This document shows, one piece after another, positions 24,015 through 32,113 of a DNA stretch of 64,000 nucleotides (position 1 is the stretch's first letter; each line of letters begins with the position of its first letter). The DNA is from Halomonas sp. MCCC 1A13316 (lineage in GTDB: Bacteria; Pseudomonadota; Gammaproteobacteria; Pseudomonadales; Halomonadaceae). The notes under the pieces were generated by a model. That model did no database searches. It was not told where the DNA came from and was given only the letters and a program-made list of their open reading frames with translations. Where the stretch lies: the NCBI RefSeq assembly GCF_014931605.1, contig NZ_CP053382.1, forward strand, positions 372,001 through 436,000, written 5' to 3'. Position numbers and translations under genes: made by a program.

Positions 24015-24227
24015 AGCCCGCTGGAGCCCGCGCACGGGCAATGCCGTGACGGGAGGCGCGTCGAGAACCGAGCAGTAATGAGGTATGCCCTCCGTAGGCT
24101 ATGCTTTACCTGTATGGTTCTCGGATACTGTCGGCTTGTCGCGTTGTGTGGTGCGGCTCGCTAACGGCAAACCAGCAAGAGTATGACATCACGCGTCGAG
24201 TGAAGACCCCCAAGGATGGAGGGAGCG

Positions 24228-26201
24228 ATGCAGAAGCCGCAGTACAGGCCGGATATCGATGGCCTGAGGGCGATAGCCGTCATTCTGGTGGTGGCTTACC
24301 ATGCCGGGTTACCAGGGTTTGGGTTCGGCTTCATAGGCGTAGATGTTTTCTTCGTCATATCGGGCTATTTGATCACGAGTCTGCTGATAAGGGAGCTGGA
24401 GGATTCTGGCGGGATAAGCCTTCTTTCCTTTTACGGCCGTCGTGTTCGGCGACTGATGCCGGCCATGGTCGTTGTGCTCATCTCCTCGCTTGTCCTTGGC
24501 TATGTTCTCCTCACCCCTATCGGGCAGCAACAGAGCCTGGCGGAATCCGCCCTCGCTTCCATCGCGTTCTTCGCCAATTACTACTTTATCGCAACGACAG
24601 GCGGCTATTTCGACGGCCCCACCGACCAAGTGCCGCTATTGCATATGTGGTCCCTGTCGGTGGAGGAGCAGTTCTATGCCGTTTGGCCGGTGCTGCTTAT
24701 CGCCAGCGCTGTCATTGCCAGGCGCTACGGAAAAAGAGAGTGGGCAACCATTTCGACGATTGCCGCGTTAGGTATCGGCGCCTCTTTTATCTATGGCGTA
24801 TGGCTTTCCGGCACCAACCCCAACGCGGCCTACTTCTCCGTCCTTTCCCGTGGCTGGCAGCTTCTGGCAGGTTCGCTGCTGGCTTGCACCGTTGGCCATG
24901 TGCTCATACGAGCCTCACGCACTGCCGCGTCTGCGCTGGCTCCGCTCGGAGTGGGGCTGCTACTGATAGCGGCATTCTTCATCGAAGGCTCCCATGCATA
25001 CCCTGGTTGGGTGGGTGCGCTTCCGGTGCTCTCGGCACTGGCGCTGATCGTGGCCGGGTTCAGCAGTGCCCCGAACCCCATCTCCCAACTGCTCGCCACG
25101 AGGCCCTTCGTCTTCGTAGGGAAGATATCGTATCCCTGGTACCTCTGGCACTGGCCCCTGCTGGCCATGGCACGTGCCCACCAATTGGGTGAAGGAAATT
25201 TGTTGCGCGATGTGGCTCTGGCAGCCCTTTCTTTCTTTCTGGCATACCTGACATATCGTTGGGTGGAAAAGCCTGCCGTAAGTTTTTTTACGCGGCGATC
25301 CGTATCCAACCAGCGACTCGTCAAGTTGGGCGCATTGTCTTCCGTTCTGCTTGCTCTCGCGGCGTTTGGCCTAATGAGCCATGCCAATCAACAGAAGAGC
25401 ATGGGTTTCTATCGTCAGTTGGAAAGTGCTGCGGAAGACGTACCCGACCTTCGCGACAAATGCCATTTGAGCACTCCTTTCCAAGGGCTGCCGGAAGAAT
25501 CCATTTGTGTCAACAGGTCCGATGCGGAGTCTCCAGATCTGCTGCTCTGGGGCGATTCACATGCGGATCACTATTCGCCAATGCTGGACGAGCTTTCGGA
25601 TGATCTGCAGTTTGCGTTTCTCCAAAGAACCTTCAGTACCTGTCCGCCGTTGATGGGTTACTCCCATGGCTATACTGAGGGCCATCCTCAGGAGAACGAC
25701 CGGAACTGCGAGCTGTTCAAGGAGCAAATGGCGAGCGAGCTTTCCCATTTGGTGGAGCAGGGGCTCTCGGGTGTCGTACTGAGTGCCAGCTGGCTGGGAC
25801 GGACTAGCAGTGAGGCCCGCTTATCCCTGGCGGAGAAGGGGCTCAGGAATACTGTCGATACACTGCTTGGTTACGGGCTGCGAGTAATTATCGTAGCCCC
25901 TACCCCCGTTTTCAGCGTTCCCATGACGGATTGCCTGGCCAGGCGGTCGGTGGAGTCATGCAGTACCTTCCAGCGACGGCTGGAAAAGAGAAGGGAGGCT
26001 ATCCTTGCCGTCATGCACGAAATAGCCGAGGAAGAAGCGGACGTCAGGGTCGTCGATTTTTATGCACAGCTATGCCCGGGCGGGAGATGCAACTCCCTAC
26101 TGGGCGATACGGTGGTCTATCGAGACGAGCACCATCTCACGACGCGTGCCGCCAGGCAGCTTTCCCCTCATGCACGCAACGATATCGAATGGCTTCTGTA
26201 G
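24228..26201 (+). CDS. OafA/YrhL-type acyltransferase with SGNH domain
   Basis: 657 residues from the ATG preceded by GGAGGGA. N-terminal ~370 residues form an acyltransferase-3 membrane domain of ~10 TM helices (start YRPDIDGLRAIAV, then FFVISGYLI and RRVRRLMPA), and the C-terminal ~270 residues form a SGNH hydrolase-like domain with GDSHADHY (Ser nucleophile block) and the late DEHHLT (Asp/His). Such fused enzymes O-acetylate surface glycans in the periplasm. The target could be LPS or capsule, but the capsule genes are 26 kb away. Codon use is slightly less GC-rich than the triad. Confidence 0.9.
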   Translation: MQKPQYRPDIDGLRAIAVILVVAYHAGLPGFGFGFIGVDVFFVISGYLITSLLIRELEDSGGISLLSFYGRRVRRLMPAMVVVLISSLVLGYVLLTPIGQQQSLAESALASIAFFANYYFIATTGGYFDGPTDQVPLLHMWSLSVEEQFYAVWPVLLIASAVIARRYGKREWATISTIAALGIGASFIYGVWLSGTNPNAAYFSVLSRGWQLLAGSLLACTVGHVLIRASRTAASALAPLGVGLLLIAAFFIEGSHAYPGWVGALPVLSALALIVAGFSSAPNPISQLLATRPFVFVGKISYPWYLWHWPLLAMARAHQLGEGNLLRDVALAALSFFLAYLTYRWVEKPAVSFFTRRSVSNQRLVKLGALSSVLLALAAFGLMSHANQQKSMGFYRQLESAAEDVPDLRDKCHLSTPFQGLPEESICVNRSDAESPDLLLWGDSHADHYSPMLDELSDDLQFAFLQRTFSTCPPLMGYSHGYTEGHPQENDRNCELFKEQMASELSHLVEQGLSGVVLSASWLGRTSSEARLSLAEKGLRNTVDTLLGYGLRVIIVAPTPVFSVPMTDCLARRSVESCSTFQRRLEKRREAILAVMHEIAEEEADVRVVDFYAQLCPGGRCNSLLGDTVVYRDEHHLTTRAARQLSPHARNDIEWLL

Positions 26202-26233
26202 CAATCGATCGTCGGTTCGGTACCGAGCGGGTA

Positions 26234-26447
26234 ATAAACAACCGAGGCTTCTTTGCCTCGGTCTTCATGTTGGGTAGCGGGGGCCGCTGAACGTGAAACG
26301 AAGAGCGAACCGACGGTCATCGGCTCATGCCGTACGGGCAATAAAAAACCGAGGCTTCATGGCCTCGGTCTTCATGTTGGGTAGCGGGGGCCGCTGAACG
26401 TGAAACGAAGAGCGAACCGACGGTCGTCGGCTCATGCCGTACGGGCA
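26234..26447 (-). repeat. two tandem 107-bp units: tRNA-fMet 3' end plus terminator
   Basis: Units at 26234-26340 and 26341-26447 differ at only a few bases. A third copy starts at 26448 and merges into the tRNA fragment, and a partial degenerate copy precedes the first. Read on the minus strand, each unit holds a GTCGGTTCG-like T-arm trace, the fMet-type 3' end CGGCCCCCGCTACC, a spacer AACATGAAG and a hairpin ACCGAGGC...GCCTCGGT followed by T6. So each is a degraded copy of 'tRNA 3' end and its terminator'. The unit boundaries are my choice. Confidence 0.8.
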
Positions 26448-26449
26448 AT

Positions 26450-26480
26450 AAAAAACCGAGGCTCCATGGCCTCGGTCTTC
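26450..26480 (-). terminator. minus-strand terminator of the tRNA-fMet fragment
   Basis: On the minus strand ACCGAGGC(CATGGAG)CCTCGGT is followed by TTTTTTAT. The same hairpin recurs in both 107-bp repeat units to the left (near 26241-26260 and 26348-26368). Confidence 0.7.
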
Positions 26481-26485
26481 ATGTT

Positions 26486-26530
26486 TGGTAGCGGGGGCCG
26501 GATTTGAACCGACGACCTTCGGGTTATGAG
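26486..26530 (-). mobile_element. 3' half of initiator tRNA-Met: attachment-site remnant
   Basis: On the minus strand this reads CTCATAACCCGAAGGTCGTC then GGTTCAAATCCGGCCCCCGCTACCA, the anticodon loop (CAT), variable loop, T arm and acceptor 3' strand of initiator tRNA with CCA. The match stops abruptly at the anticodon loop, and no 5' half follows. A tRNA 3' half without its 5' half is the usual scar left at one end of an element integrated into a tRNA gene. The intact gene is not in this window. Confidence 0.8.
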
Positions 26531-27053
26531 ACTGATGAGGGGGTTCGCCTTTGGGTGGTGTTGAGTGGTGTTATTTGATCTAAAGCACTGAAATATATGT
26601 GGCGCACGCTTTTTGGCAGGCGAAGATAAGGTAGATCTAGGGCCATTGAGTGTCACGAATGCTGTCACAAGGATCAGATAGAAATTTACAGCAAAAATGA
26701 CCGTATGGCTTCTGTTGACGAGATTGTTTCTCGTTTGACGGTATTGGCTGACCTCGCCCGCCGCCGTGCTAGTGACCTACCTGACTCTCCCTCCTCCATA
26801 ACGACGTCGGCTCCAGAACGGGGGCGGACGGTCGGGAGATGTTCTGGCCTATCTATCGTATTCGGGTAGTGGCGGCTATGACTGATTCCTATCCAACGAC
26901 AACCTCTCTGACGGTTTGCTTTACGCGGACCGCTGGCCCTTGTCCACCAAGGGAGAAAGATGGGGCTAGCCTCTCACCGGGCGGCTGCCCACGGGCTGGC
27001 TTCGCTGTACGCGTTCAGTATTATGGCAGCACACACATCAGCGGAGCGTCCCA
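26531..27053. other. non-coding part of accessory scar with arm-like repeats
   Basis: No gene I can support. GTGGTGTT occurs twice at a 10-bp interval (26555-26562 and 26565-26572), and TGTCAC twice at a 12-bp interval (26651-26656 and 26663-26668), resembling integrase arm-binding repeats beside the tRNA fragment. A 53-codon frame at 26704 has no convincing ribosome site. The base composition is more AT-rich than the neighbouring chromosome. Confidence 0.5.
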
Positions 27054-27746
27054 ATGCCCGATATTCGCCTTCGCATCGAACTGCTCGATACTGACCCGCT
27101 GGTCTGGCGCCGGGTGGTAGTGCCGGAGCAGATCAACCTGCATCGCCTCCATGAGCTCATTCAGGATGTGATGGGCTGGGCAGACTGCCACCTCTTCGAG
27201 TTCGAGTGCAATGGCCGCTACTACGGCGAGCCGGACGAGTGGAGCGATCGGCCCATCGCACTGGCACGCAATGCCAAGCTGAAGTCGCTGGCGGCTCGCG
27301 CCAAAGACGGTACCTTCCACTACCTCTACGACTTTGGCGACGGCTGGGAGCACCGCATCGTGGTAGAGGCGGCTGGGCTAGAGGAGACCAACCCCTGTCC
27401 GCGGCTGATCGACGGCGCCATGGCCTGCCCACCGGAGGATATCGGCGGCACCGGAGGGTATGCGGCTCTAAAGGCGGCAGCGGCCGGCGAGAAGGATGAG
27501 TACGGCCAGGAGCTGCTGGAGGCGCTGGGTGGCGAATTCGATCCCGAAGCGCTGGACGAGGCGGAGATCGCCGGCATGCTTGAGCCTTTCCAGGCGGGCT
27601 TTCGACGCCAGGGCGACGCGCCCCGTAAGCTGCGCCCGACACAGGCGCAGCCCCTCGACATGGACGAGTCGCTCAAGGCCCAGGGAATCAACAGCATCGA
27701 GGAGCTGATGCAGGTACTGCAGGGCGAGATCGACAAGAACCGTTAG
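27054..27746 (+). CDS. plasmid pRiA4b ORF-3 family protein
   Basis: 230 residues. The family (PF07929-type) signatures are clear: LRIELLDTDPLVWRRVVVP at the N-terminus, LHELIQDVMGWADCHLFEF, YDFGDGWEHRI and CPPEDIGGTGGY. The C-terminal third (after ~170) is extra, acidic then Gln-rich. The family travels with plasmids and transposons, and its function is unknown. It sits in the accessory scar to the right of the tRNA-fMet fragment, consistent with mobile cargo. The ATG is 4 nt after a GCGGAGCG stretch. Confidence 0.88.
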   Translation: MPDIRLRIELLDTDPLVWRRVVVPEQINLHRLHELIQDVMGWADCHLFEFECNGRYYGEPDEWSDRPIALARNAKLKSLAARAKDGTFHYLYDFGDGWEHRIVVEAAGLEETNPCPRLIDGAMACPPEDIGGTGGYAALKAAAAGEKDEYGQELLEALGGEFDPEALDEAEIAGMLEPFQAGFRRQGDAPRKLRPTQAQPLDMDESLKAQGINSIEELMQVLQGEIDKNR

Positions 27747-28273
27747 TGGCGGAGCCAATGGCACACCGCTCGGTTGCCCGGCTGCGCATCGCCGCCAACC
27801 CTCCCATGAGCGTCAGCGGCAGGCCTAACTGGTCTAGAAAGCGCGGTGGGAGGCAGGGCAACAAGAGGCAGAGGTACGTGCCAGGCGGCAGTGCATTGAC
27901 AGGCCGGCACAGTGTGGTGAGTGAGCTTGGAGGAGGCCCGGAGCGAGTTGGCGGCAAATGTCCAGAACTACGAGGTGGCCGCCAACTTTTTTACGATCTG
28001 CAGATCCTGGCCGAGGAGCGCGGCGAGCTGCCTGCGTTCCAGATGCGCCTGGAGCCGCTGGAGGATGTAATGACGGTCCGACGCGACACACCACTGGTGC
28101 CCATGCGGGAGGATAGCGCAGTCGCAGTTTGGCGGGCGGCTATCGGACTGTCGAGGGTGATCGAACAGCGGCAGACCGATGGCTATCATGAGGCAATGGG
28201 GCTTGGGTGGAAGCGCCCCATAGGTTTCATGCAAGATAGGATTTACACATGATCTCGAAGCTCTAAATAATCC
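27747..28273. other. 527 bp without a confident gene; possible frameshifted remnant
   Basis: A plus-strand frame from GTG at 27921 encodes helical LEEARSELAANVQNYEVAANFF and then hits a six-T run (27987-27992). After a one-base shift, the adjacent frame continues YDLQILAEERGELPAFQMRL to a stop at 28252. This would suit a small gene broken by a frameshift in the T run, but I recognise no family and no clear ribosome site. I see nothing else in the stretch. Confidence 0.25.
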
Positions 28274-28489
28274 TTAGCAGTTGCCACTTCCATCCGACAC
28301 ACCGTACTTTTTCCTGAGTCGCTCGATGAGTGCTTTTTCTTCCTCGGTCAGCCAGTTCTGATACACGTAGCGCCAGTTGCGCTCATAGATTTCCCAGGCT
28401 TCTCGTTCCTTGATGGGCTGATCCGTGCGGATGGACCAGCAAATCAGGCGTAGCTCCGGGTAGTTCTCGGGAATAATCCAGTCGCCCAT
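28274..28489 (-). CDS. small conserved-looking protein, function unknown
   Basis: 71 residues from ATG at 28489, with GGGAGGG ~5 nt upstream. It is rich in Trp, Glu, Tyr and Arg (NWRYVYQNWLTEEEKALIERL), likely all-helical, with no signal or TM. Last of three small minus-strand genes, after the two ParS/MbcA-type genes. It could be a partner or unrelated cargo, and I do not recognise it. Confidence 0.6.
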   Translation of the reverse strand: MGDWIIPENYPELRLICWSIRTDQPIKEREAWEIYERNWRYVYQNWLTEEEKALIERLRKKYGVSDGSGNC

Positions 28490-28522
28490 AGCACCCTCCC
28501 CTTCGGCTCGTGCATGAGCTGC

Positions 28523-28714
28523 TCAACCAAGCGGCCCAGCTTCAAGCGACTTGAGATAGCGAAGAAGGGCTGTCTTGCGACCTGCCTCAACCGACTGCTC
28601 TGGCGTCTGGTGATCGAAGAGAGGCAGCGACTGGCGATACCATGCCAAGGCCTTCTTCCTGTCACCGCTGATCTGCTCGGCAGCGCGAAGTACCTCGCAA
28701 TCGTTGGTTCGCAT
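28523..28714 (-). CDS. ParS/MbcA-type (DUF2384) toxin-binding domain protein, copy 2
   Basis: 63 residues from ATG at 28714, chosen by AGAGG ~8 nt upstream; longer in-frame starts overlap the upstream gene. The sequence is the short C-terminal antitoxin domain only: AAEQISGDRKKALAWYRQSL...TPEQSVEAGRKTALLRYLKSLEAG. It has the same layout as the neighbouring 67-residue protein but is diverged. The N-terminal Xre-like DNA-binding part of classical Xre/MbcA antitoxins is missing, and no RES-type toxin is nearby. Confidence 0.65.
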   Translation of the reverse strand: MRTNDCEVLRAAEQISGDRKKALAWYRQSLPLFDHQTPEQSVEAGRKTALLRYLKSLEAGPLG

Positions 28715-28752
28715 CTGCTGATCCTCTAAGATAATTGTCTTCCAAGACTCCC

Positions 28753-28956
28753 TCATACGACCCCGCCCCAATCAAGAGCATGGAGAATGCGTTTGACCTG
28801 CTTGGCACCAGTCTCTGTCCCACAGAGCATGTATGGCGGCTGACCTCCTAGCGCCTCGTTGGGGCGAGCCAGCCAAGTGATAGCCTTATCCCTATCCTCG
28901 AAGATTGCTTCAGCGAGGCGGGCTACGGACTGGGCCGGAACAGGTATCTCATCCAT
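28753..28956 (-). CDS. ParS/MbcA-type (DUF2384) toxin-binding domain protein, copy 1
   Basis: 67 residues from ATG at 28956, with GGAGG 7 nt upstream; the longer frame before it is not protein-like. RLAEAIFEDRDKAITWLARP then NEALGGQPPYMLCGTETGAKQV is the characteristic DUF2384/MbcA antitoxin toxin-binding pattern (GD/ED-x-x-KAxxWL, P-N-xAL-G-G-xxP). First of three small genes on the minus strand. No cognate RES toxin gene adjoins it, so it may be a solitary or orphan antitoxin, or use a chromosomal partner elsewhere. Confidence 0.72.
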   Translation of the reverse strand: MDEIPVPAQSVARLAEAIFEDRDKAITWLARPNEALGGQPPYMLCGTETGAKQVKRILHALDWGGVV

Positions 28957-29187
28957 GGTGCGCCTCCGGTAATTGGCCTCAACCGACGATAGGGATGGCT
29001 GGGCTAAGTATGGCACCGAATGACCCTCGGCGACTCGGCACAGCAGATTTTTCGGCTGGCACCGAGGTAGGGAGAACCTGTCGCAGGGTACGACACGTAG
29101 GGCGGCCATCTTCGTGCATGAGGATGCCAGCCTGGACTGAGCGTTGCCAACCCAGCCGGGGCATGCGGCAGCGCATTGTGATAGGCC

Positions 29188-29210
29188 AAAAAAACCCCGC
29201 CGAGGCGGGG
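29188..29210 (-). terminator. terminator of the iolR-iolG-iolB operon
   Basis: On the minus strand CCCCGCCTCGGCGGGG is followed by seven T residues. It lies 46 nt after the iolB stop codon. The ~200 bp to its left (28957-29187) hold no other gene I can support and should carry the promoter of the small minus-strand genes. Confidence 0.85.
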
Positions 29211-29255
29211 CGAAGAGAGGTCAGGACGCCATGGGAACTTCTCATCATGTGATGT

Positions 29256-30059
29256 CTACTGCTTCACAATCCAATCGTGGTCCGGGTCATTGGTGAACTT
29301 CCAGGCCCGTTTGGGGCCGGCCATCACGTTGAGGTAGTAGAGCTCGTAGCCGTGGGGGGCCCCCGCCGGATGGTAGCCACGCGGCACCAGCACGCAGCAG
29401 CCATTATCCACCGCCATGGACTCGTCGAGGCTGCGGTCATCGGTGTAGACCCGCTGAAAAGCGAAACCCTGGGAGGGGTTCAGGCGATGATAGTAGGTCT
29501 CCTCGAGCTTCGATTCGTTGGGCAGGTCGTCCACGTCGTGCTTGTGGGGTGGGTAGCTGGACCAGTTACCCGGGGGCGTGAAAACCTCCACCACCAACAG
29601 GCTGTCGGCTGGTTCGGTCTCCGGCAGGATATCCTGGATATGGCGAGTGTTTGTGCCGCTGCCACGGGTGCTGCGCTTGACCTGGTCGGGGCTGATAAGA
29701 CGAGGCTCGTGGTTACCAAAGCCCGGGGCGCTGCATACTGCCAGTTCCAACTCGGTGGTGGCTTCCACGGAATAACTTACTCCGTTGGGCAGATAAACAG
29801 AGTAGGGTGCCACCTTCTCGAAGACGTCCATACGCTCGCCAATATCCTCCCAGCGGTGTTCACCGCAAGTAACAGTGGCGCGCCCGGAGACCAGCACCAG
29901 GCAATGCTCGCGGTCCTCGGTATTGGCCTCGAGGCGCTGGCCCTTGGCCAATTTGTGCACCCGGAAACCCACGTGCTCCCAGCCGGCGGATTCAGGGGTC
30001 ACTTCCAGCACCTTGCCTTGGGCATCGGCTTTGTTAGGGCGTACCAGTAGTGAGGTCAT
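29256..30059 (-). CDS. iolB: 5-deoxy-glucuronate isomerase
   Basis: 267 residues, normal IolB length. Bicupin fold: HKLAKGQRL, the first cupin with CLVLVSGRATVTCG, and the metal-binding HKHDVDDLPNESKLEETYYHRL block with conserved His/Glu, then PRGYHPAGAPHGYELYYLNVMAG. It converts 5-deoxy-D-glucuronate to 2-deoxy-5-keto-gluconate, the substrate of IolC, in the cytoplasm. Third gene of the minus-strand unit, 18 bp after iolG. Confidence 0.97.
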   Translation of the reverse strand: MTSLLVRPNKADAQGKVLEVTPESAGWEHVGFRVHKLAKGQRLEANTEDREHCLVLVSGRATVTCGEHRWEDIGERMDVFEKVAPYSVYLPNGVSYSVEATTELELAVCSAPGFGNHEPRLISPDQVKRSTRGSGTNTRHIQDILPETEPADSLLVVEVFTPPGNWSSYPPHKHDVDDLPNESKLEETYYHRLNPSQGFAFQRVYTDDRSLDESMAVDNGCCVLVPRGYHPAGAPHGYELYYLNVMAGPKRAWKFTNDPDHDWIVKQ

Positions 30060-30077
30060 GGATAGCTCCTGTAGCGT

Positions 30078-31073
30078 TCAGTGAATGTCGTTGAGCGCGA
30101 TGCGACGGCCTTCCCTAAGCGAGCACTCGGCGGCCTCCGCCAGGCGTAGGGCCTCCAGGCCGTCGCTAGCACTGGCCAGCGGTTCACGCTGCTGCTTCCA
30201 GGCGCCAACGAAGTCACTTATCTCCCGGCGGTAGGCATCTGCATACCGCTCCAGGAAGAACCACTTAGGCGTCTCTTCCACCTGGCCGGGCTCGCCGGTG
30301 AAACGCAGCCGAGTCTCTGTCTCGTTCTGGGCCTGCAGCATGCCGGCGCTGCCGAAGGCCTCGATGCGCTGGTCATAGCCGTAGCAGGCGCGGCGTGAGT
30401 TGTTGATGTGACAGAGCCTCCCACTGGCCGTGACCAGGGTGACCATGGCGGTGTCGATGTCGCCCGCCTCGCCGATGGAGGGATCGATCAGGCAACTGCC
30501 CTCGGCATGCACATGCACGATGGGTTCATCGAGCAGCCAGCGGGCCATGTCGAAGTCATGGATCATCATGTCGCGGAACAGCCCGCCGGAGGCTCCCACG
30601 TATTCCGCAGGGGGCGGTGCCGGGTCACGGCTGATAATGGAAAGTGTCTCGAGGTCGCCGATGCGACCCTCCGCGATGGATTGCTTGAGAGCCGCGAACT
30701 GTGGGTCATGGCGTCGGTTGAAGCCAAGCGCGCAGGTCACCGGGTGTGCCACCAGCACCTGCAAGGCGTCTCGGGTGCGGGCCAAGTCCAGAGCGATGGG
30801 CTTCTCGCACAGCACCGCCTTCCCGGCACGGGCAGCCCGCTCCAGGTAGTCGGCATGGGTGGGCGTGCTGGAGGCGATGAGAATAGCATCGACCTCGCCA
30901 TCCTCGAAGATGGCGTCAGGGGGGAGCACCCGGGTGCCATATTGGCTAGCCAGCGCCTCGGCGGTCGGGGCATGGAAGTCGGCTACGGCGCTCAGGGTGA
31001 CCTCTGGGTGGGCGTCGATGGCCTGGGCATGCACCTTGCCGATGCGCCCGGCGCCGATCAGGGCGAGTCTCAT
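30078..31073 (-). CDS. iolG: myo-inositol 2-dehydrogenase
   Basis: 331 residues from ATG at 31073 with AGAGGA upstream; the longer frame overlaps iolR and is not used. Gfo/Idh/MocA family: Rossmann GAGRIGKVHA, EKPIAL with the conserved Lys, and GGLFRDMMIHDFDMARW with active-site Asp/His. Oxidises myo-inositol to scyllo-inosose with NAD, the first step. A second Gfo/Idh/MocA gene in the rightward unit (35185) is different and may handle another stereoisomer. Confidence 0.92.
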   Translation of the reverse strand: MRLALIGAGRIGKVHAQAIDAHPEVTLSAVADFHAPTAEALASQYGTRVLPPDAIFEDGEVDAILIASSTPTHADYLERAARAGKAVLCEKPIALDLARTRDALQVLVAHPVTCALGFNRRHDPQFAALKQSIAEGRIGDLETLSIISRDPAPPPAEYVGASGGLFRDMMIHDFDMARWLLDEPIVHVHAEGSCLIDPSIGEAGDIDTAMVTLVTASGRLCHINNSRRACYGYDQRIEAFGSAGMLQAQNETETRLRFTGEPGQVEETPKWFFLERYADAYRREISDFVGAWKQQREPLASASDGLEALRLAEAAECSLREGRRIALNDIH

Positions 31074-31116
31074 AGAGTGTCCTCTTGTGGTCAGAACATT
31101 GGCGTTGTTGTGGGCA

Positions 31117-31980
31117 TCAGGCGCGTTCTGCGCCGCCATCGGCTGACTTGCGGTCGCGTGCCTTGTCCTGGCGCACGCCCAGAGCGATGGCGAGGGTCTG
31201 GGTCAAGCAGAGTGAAGCGGTCAAGCCGCGGAAGCTCTTGACCTCGGCCTCGTGAACCACCAGGGCCACATCGGCCAGACGGGCCAGGGGGCTCAAGTTG
31301 GAGTCGGTGATCACGACCAGTGGAATGCCCCGCTCGCGTGCCGCGCTCGCCACCTCGCGGGACTCCTCCGCATAGGGCGAGAAGCTCACCACCAGCAGAG
31401 CATCCTCGGCGCCGATGGTGCGAACCTGCTCGCCATACATGCCGCCCAGACCATTGACCAGGAAGGTGCGCTTGTCGATGTGATGCAGCGCGTAGGTCAT
31501 GTAGCTGGCCACCACGAAGCTACGACGAGCGCCCATCACATGGATGGCGCGGGCCTGTTCGAAGATGTCCAGGGCCAGCTCCAGGCTACGAGGGTCGATG
31601 CGCCCCGGTAGCTGCTCCAACACCTCACGGTTGGCTTCGGCAAACTCCCACAGCAGCTGAGTACTGTCGGGTGTCTCGCCGGTAGCCGAACGCACCGCTC
31701 GAATACGCTCCGTGTAGTTCGGCAGCTCGTCGACCAGCCGGGAACGGAACAGCTGTTGCATCTCCGAGAAGCCGGTGTAGCCGAAGTGGTTGGCGAAGCG
31801 GATGAGCGTCGAGGGCGTCACGTCGGCCTGCACGGCGAGCTTGGCTACCGTCGCGAAGGCCACCTCCTGGGGGTTATCCAGCAGGAAGCGCGCCGTCTGC
31901 TGTAGTCGTCGGCTCAGCGACGGATAGTCGGCAGTGATGCGTGCCTCCAATTGACTATAGTCCTGCGGTATCTCGCTCAT
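31117..31980 (-). CDS. iolR: RpiR-family transcriptional regulator of inositol catabolism
   Basis: 287 residues. N-terminal RpiR helix-turn-helix (about 1-90; QTARFLLDNPQEVAFATVAKLA and DVTPSTLIRFANHFGYTGFSEMQQLF) and a C-terminal SIS sugar-phosphate-binding domain (VMGARRSFVVASYM, VVSFSPYAEES, VITDSNLSPLARLAD). In rhizobia IolR of this family represses iol genes and responds to an inositol-pathway phosphate intermediate, binding GGAA-N6-TTCC. Two such palindromes lie in the adjoining divergent region. First gene of the leftward unit with iolG and iolB. Confidence 0.9.
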   Translation of the reverse strand: MSEIPQDYSQLEARITADYPSLSRRLQQTARFLLDNPQEVAFATVAKLAVQADVTPSTLIRFANHFGYTGFSEMQQLFRSRLVDELPNYTERIRAVRSATGETPDSTQLLWEFAEANREVLEQLPGRIDPRSLELALDIFEQARAIHVMGARRSFVVASYMTYALHHIDKRTFLVNGLGGMYGEQVRTIGAEDALLVVSFSPYAEESREVASAARERGIPLVVITDSNLSPLARLADVALVVHEAEVKSFRGLTASLCLTQTLAIALGVRQDKARDRKSADGGAERA

Positions 31981-32053
31981 CGGTATTCCTTCCTTGCCGT
32001 CGCCTGAGTGCGGCGCAGCAGTGATCGTACTGATGGAGGTAGTCTAGATGTAG

Positions 32054-32069
32054 TGGAATAAAAATTCCA
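32054..32069. promoter_or_regulatory. IolR-type operator 1
   Basis: TGGAATAAAAATTCCA is a perfect palindrome (TGGAAT-AAAA-ATTCCA) and fits GGAA-N6-TTCC, the operator described for rhizobial IolR. It lies in the 203-bp divergent iolR/ibpA region, 60 bp (about six helical turns) from operator 2. Confidence 0.75.
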
Positions 32070-32090
32070 TTTATACCAAAGTATAGAATG

Positions 32091-32096
32091 TATAAT
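32091..32096 (+). promoter_or_regulatory. candidate -10 element for the rightward iol unit
   Basis: TATAAT at 32091-32096 is a consensus -10. There is no good -35 at standard spacing, so activation or sigma-70 weak-promoter use is possible. It lies between the two IolR-type palindromes, with the second just downstream of the expected start point, a position suited to repression. Confidence 0.5.
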
Positions 32097-32113
32097 TTGC
32101 AAAAGTGCCAGTA

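Noticed and set aside
24101..25192. 363-codon frame overlapping the acyltransferase start
   Set aside because: It is in another frame of the acyltransferase gene, with Cys/Arg-rich low-quality sequence, no domain and no ribosome site.
26432..26668. 78-codon minus-strand frame with the phrase RRSSVQIRPP
   Set aside because: That phrase is the translation of a tRNA 3' end, here the fMet fragment, so the frame is an accident of the tRNA sequence.
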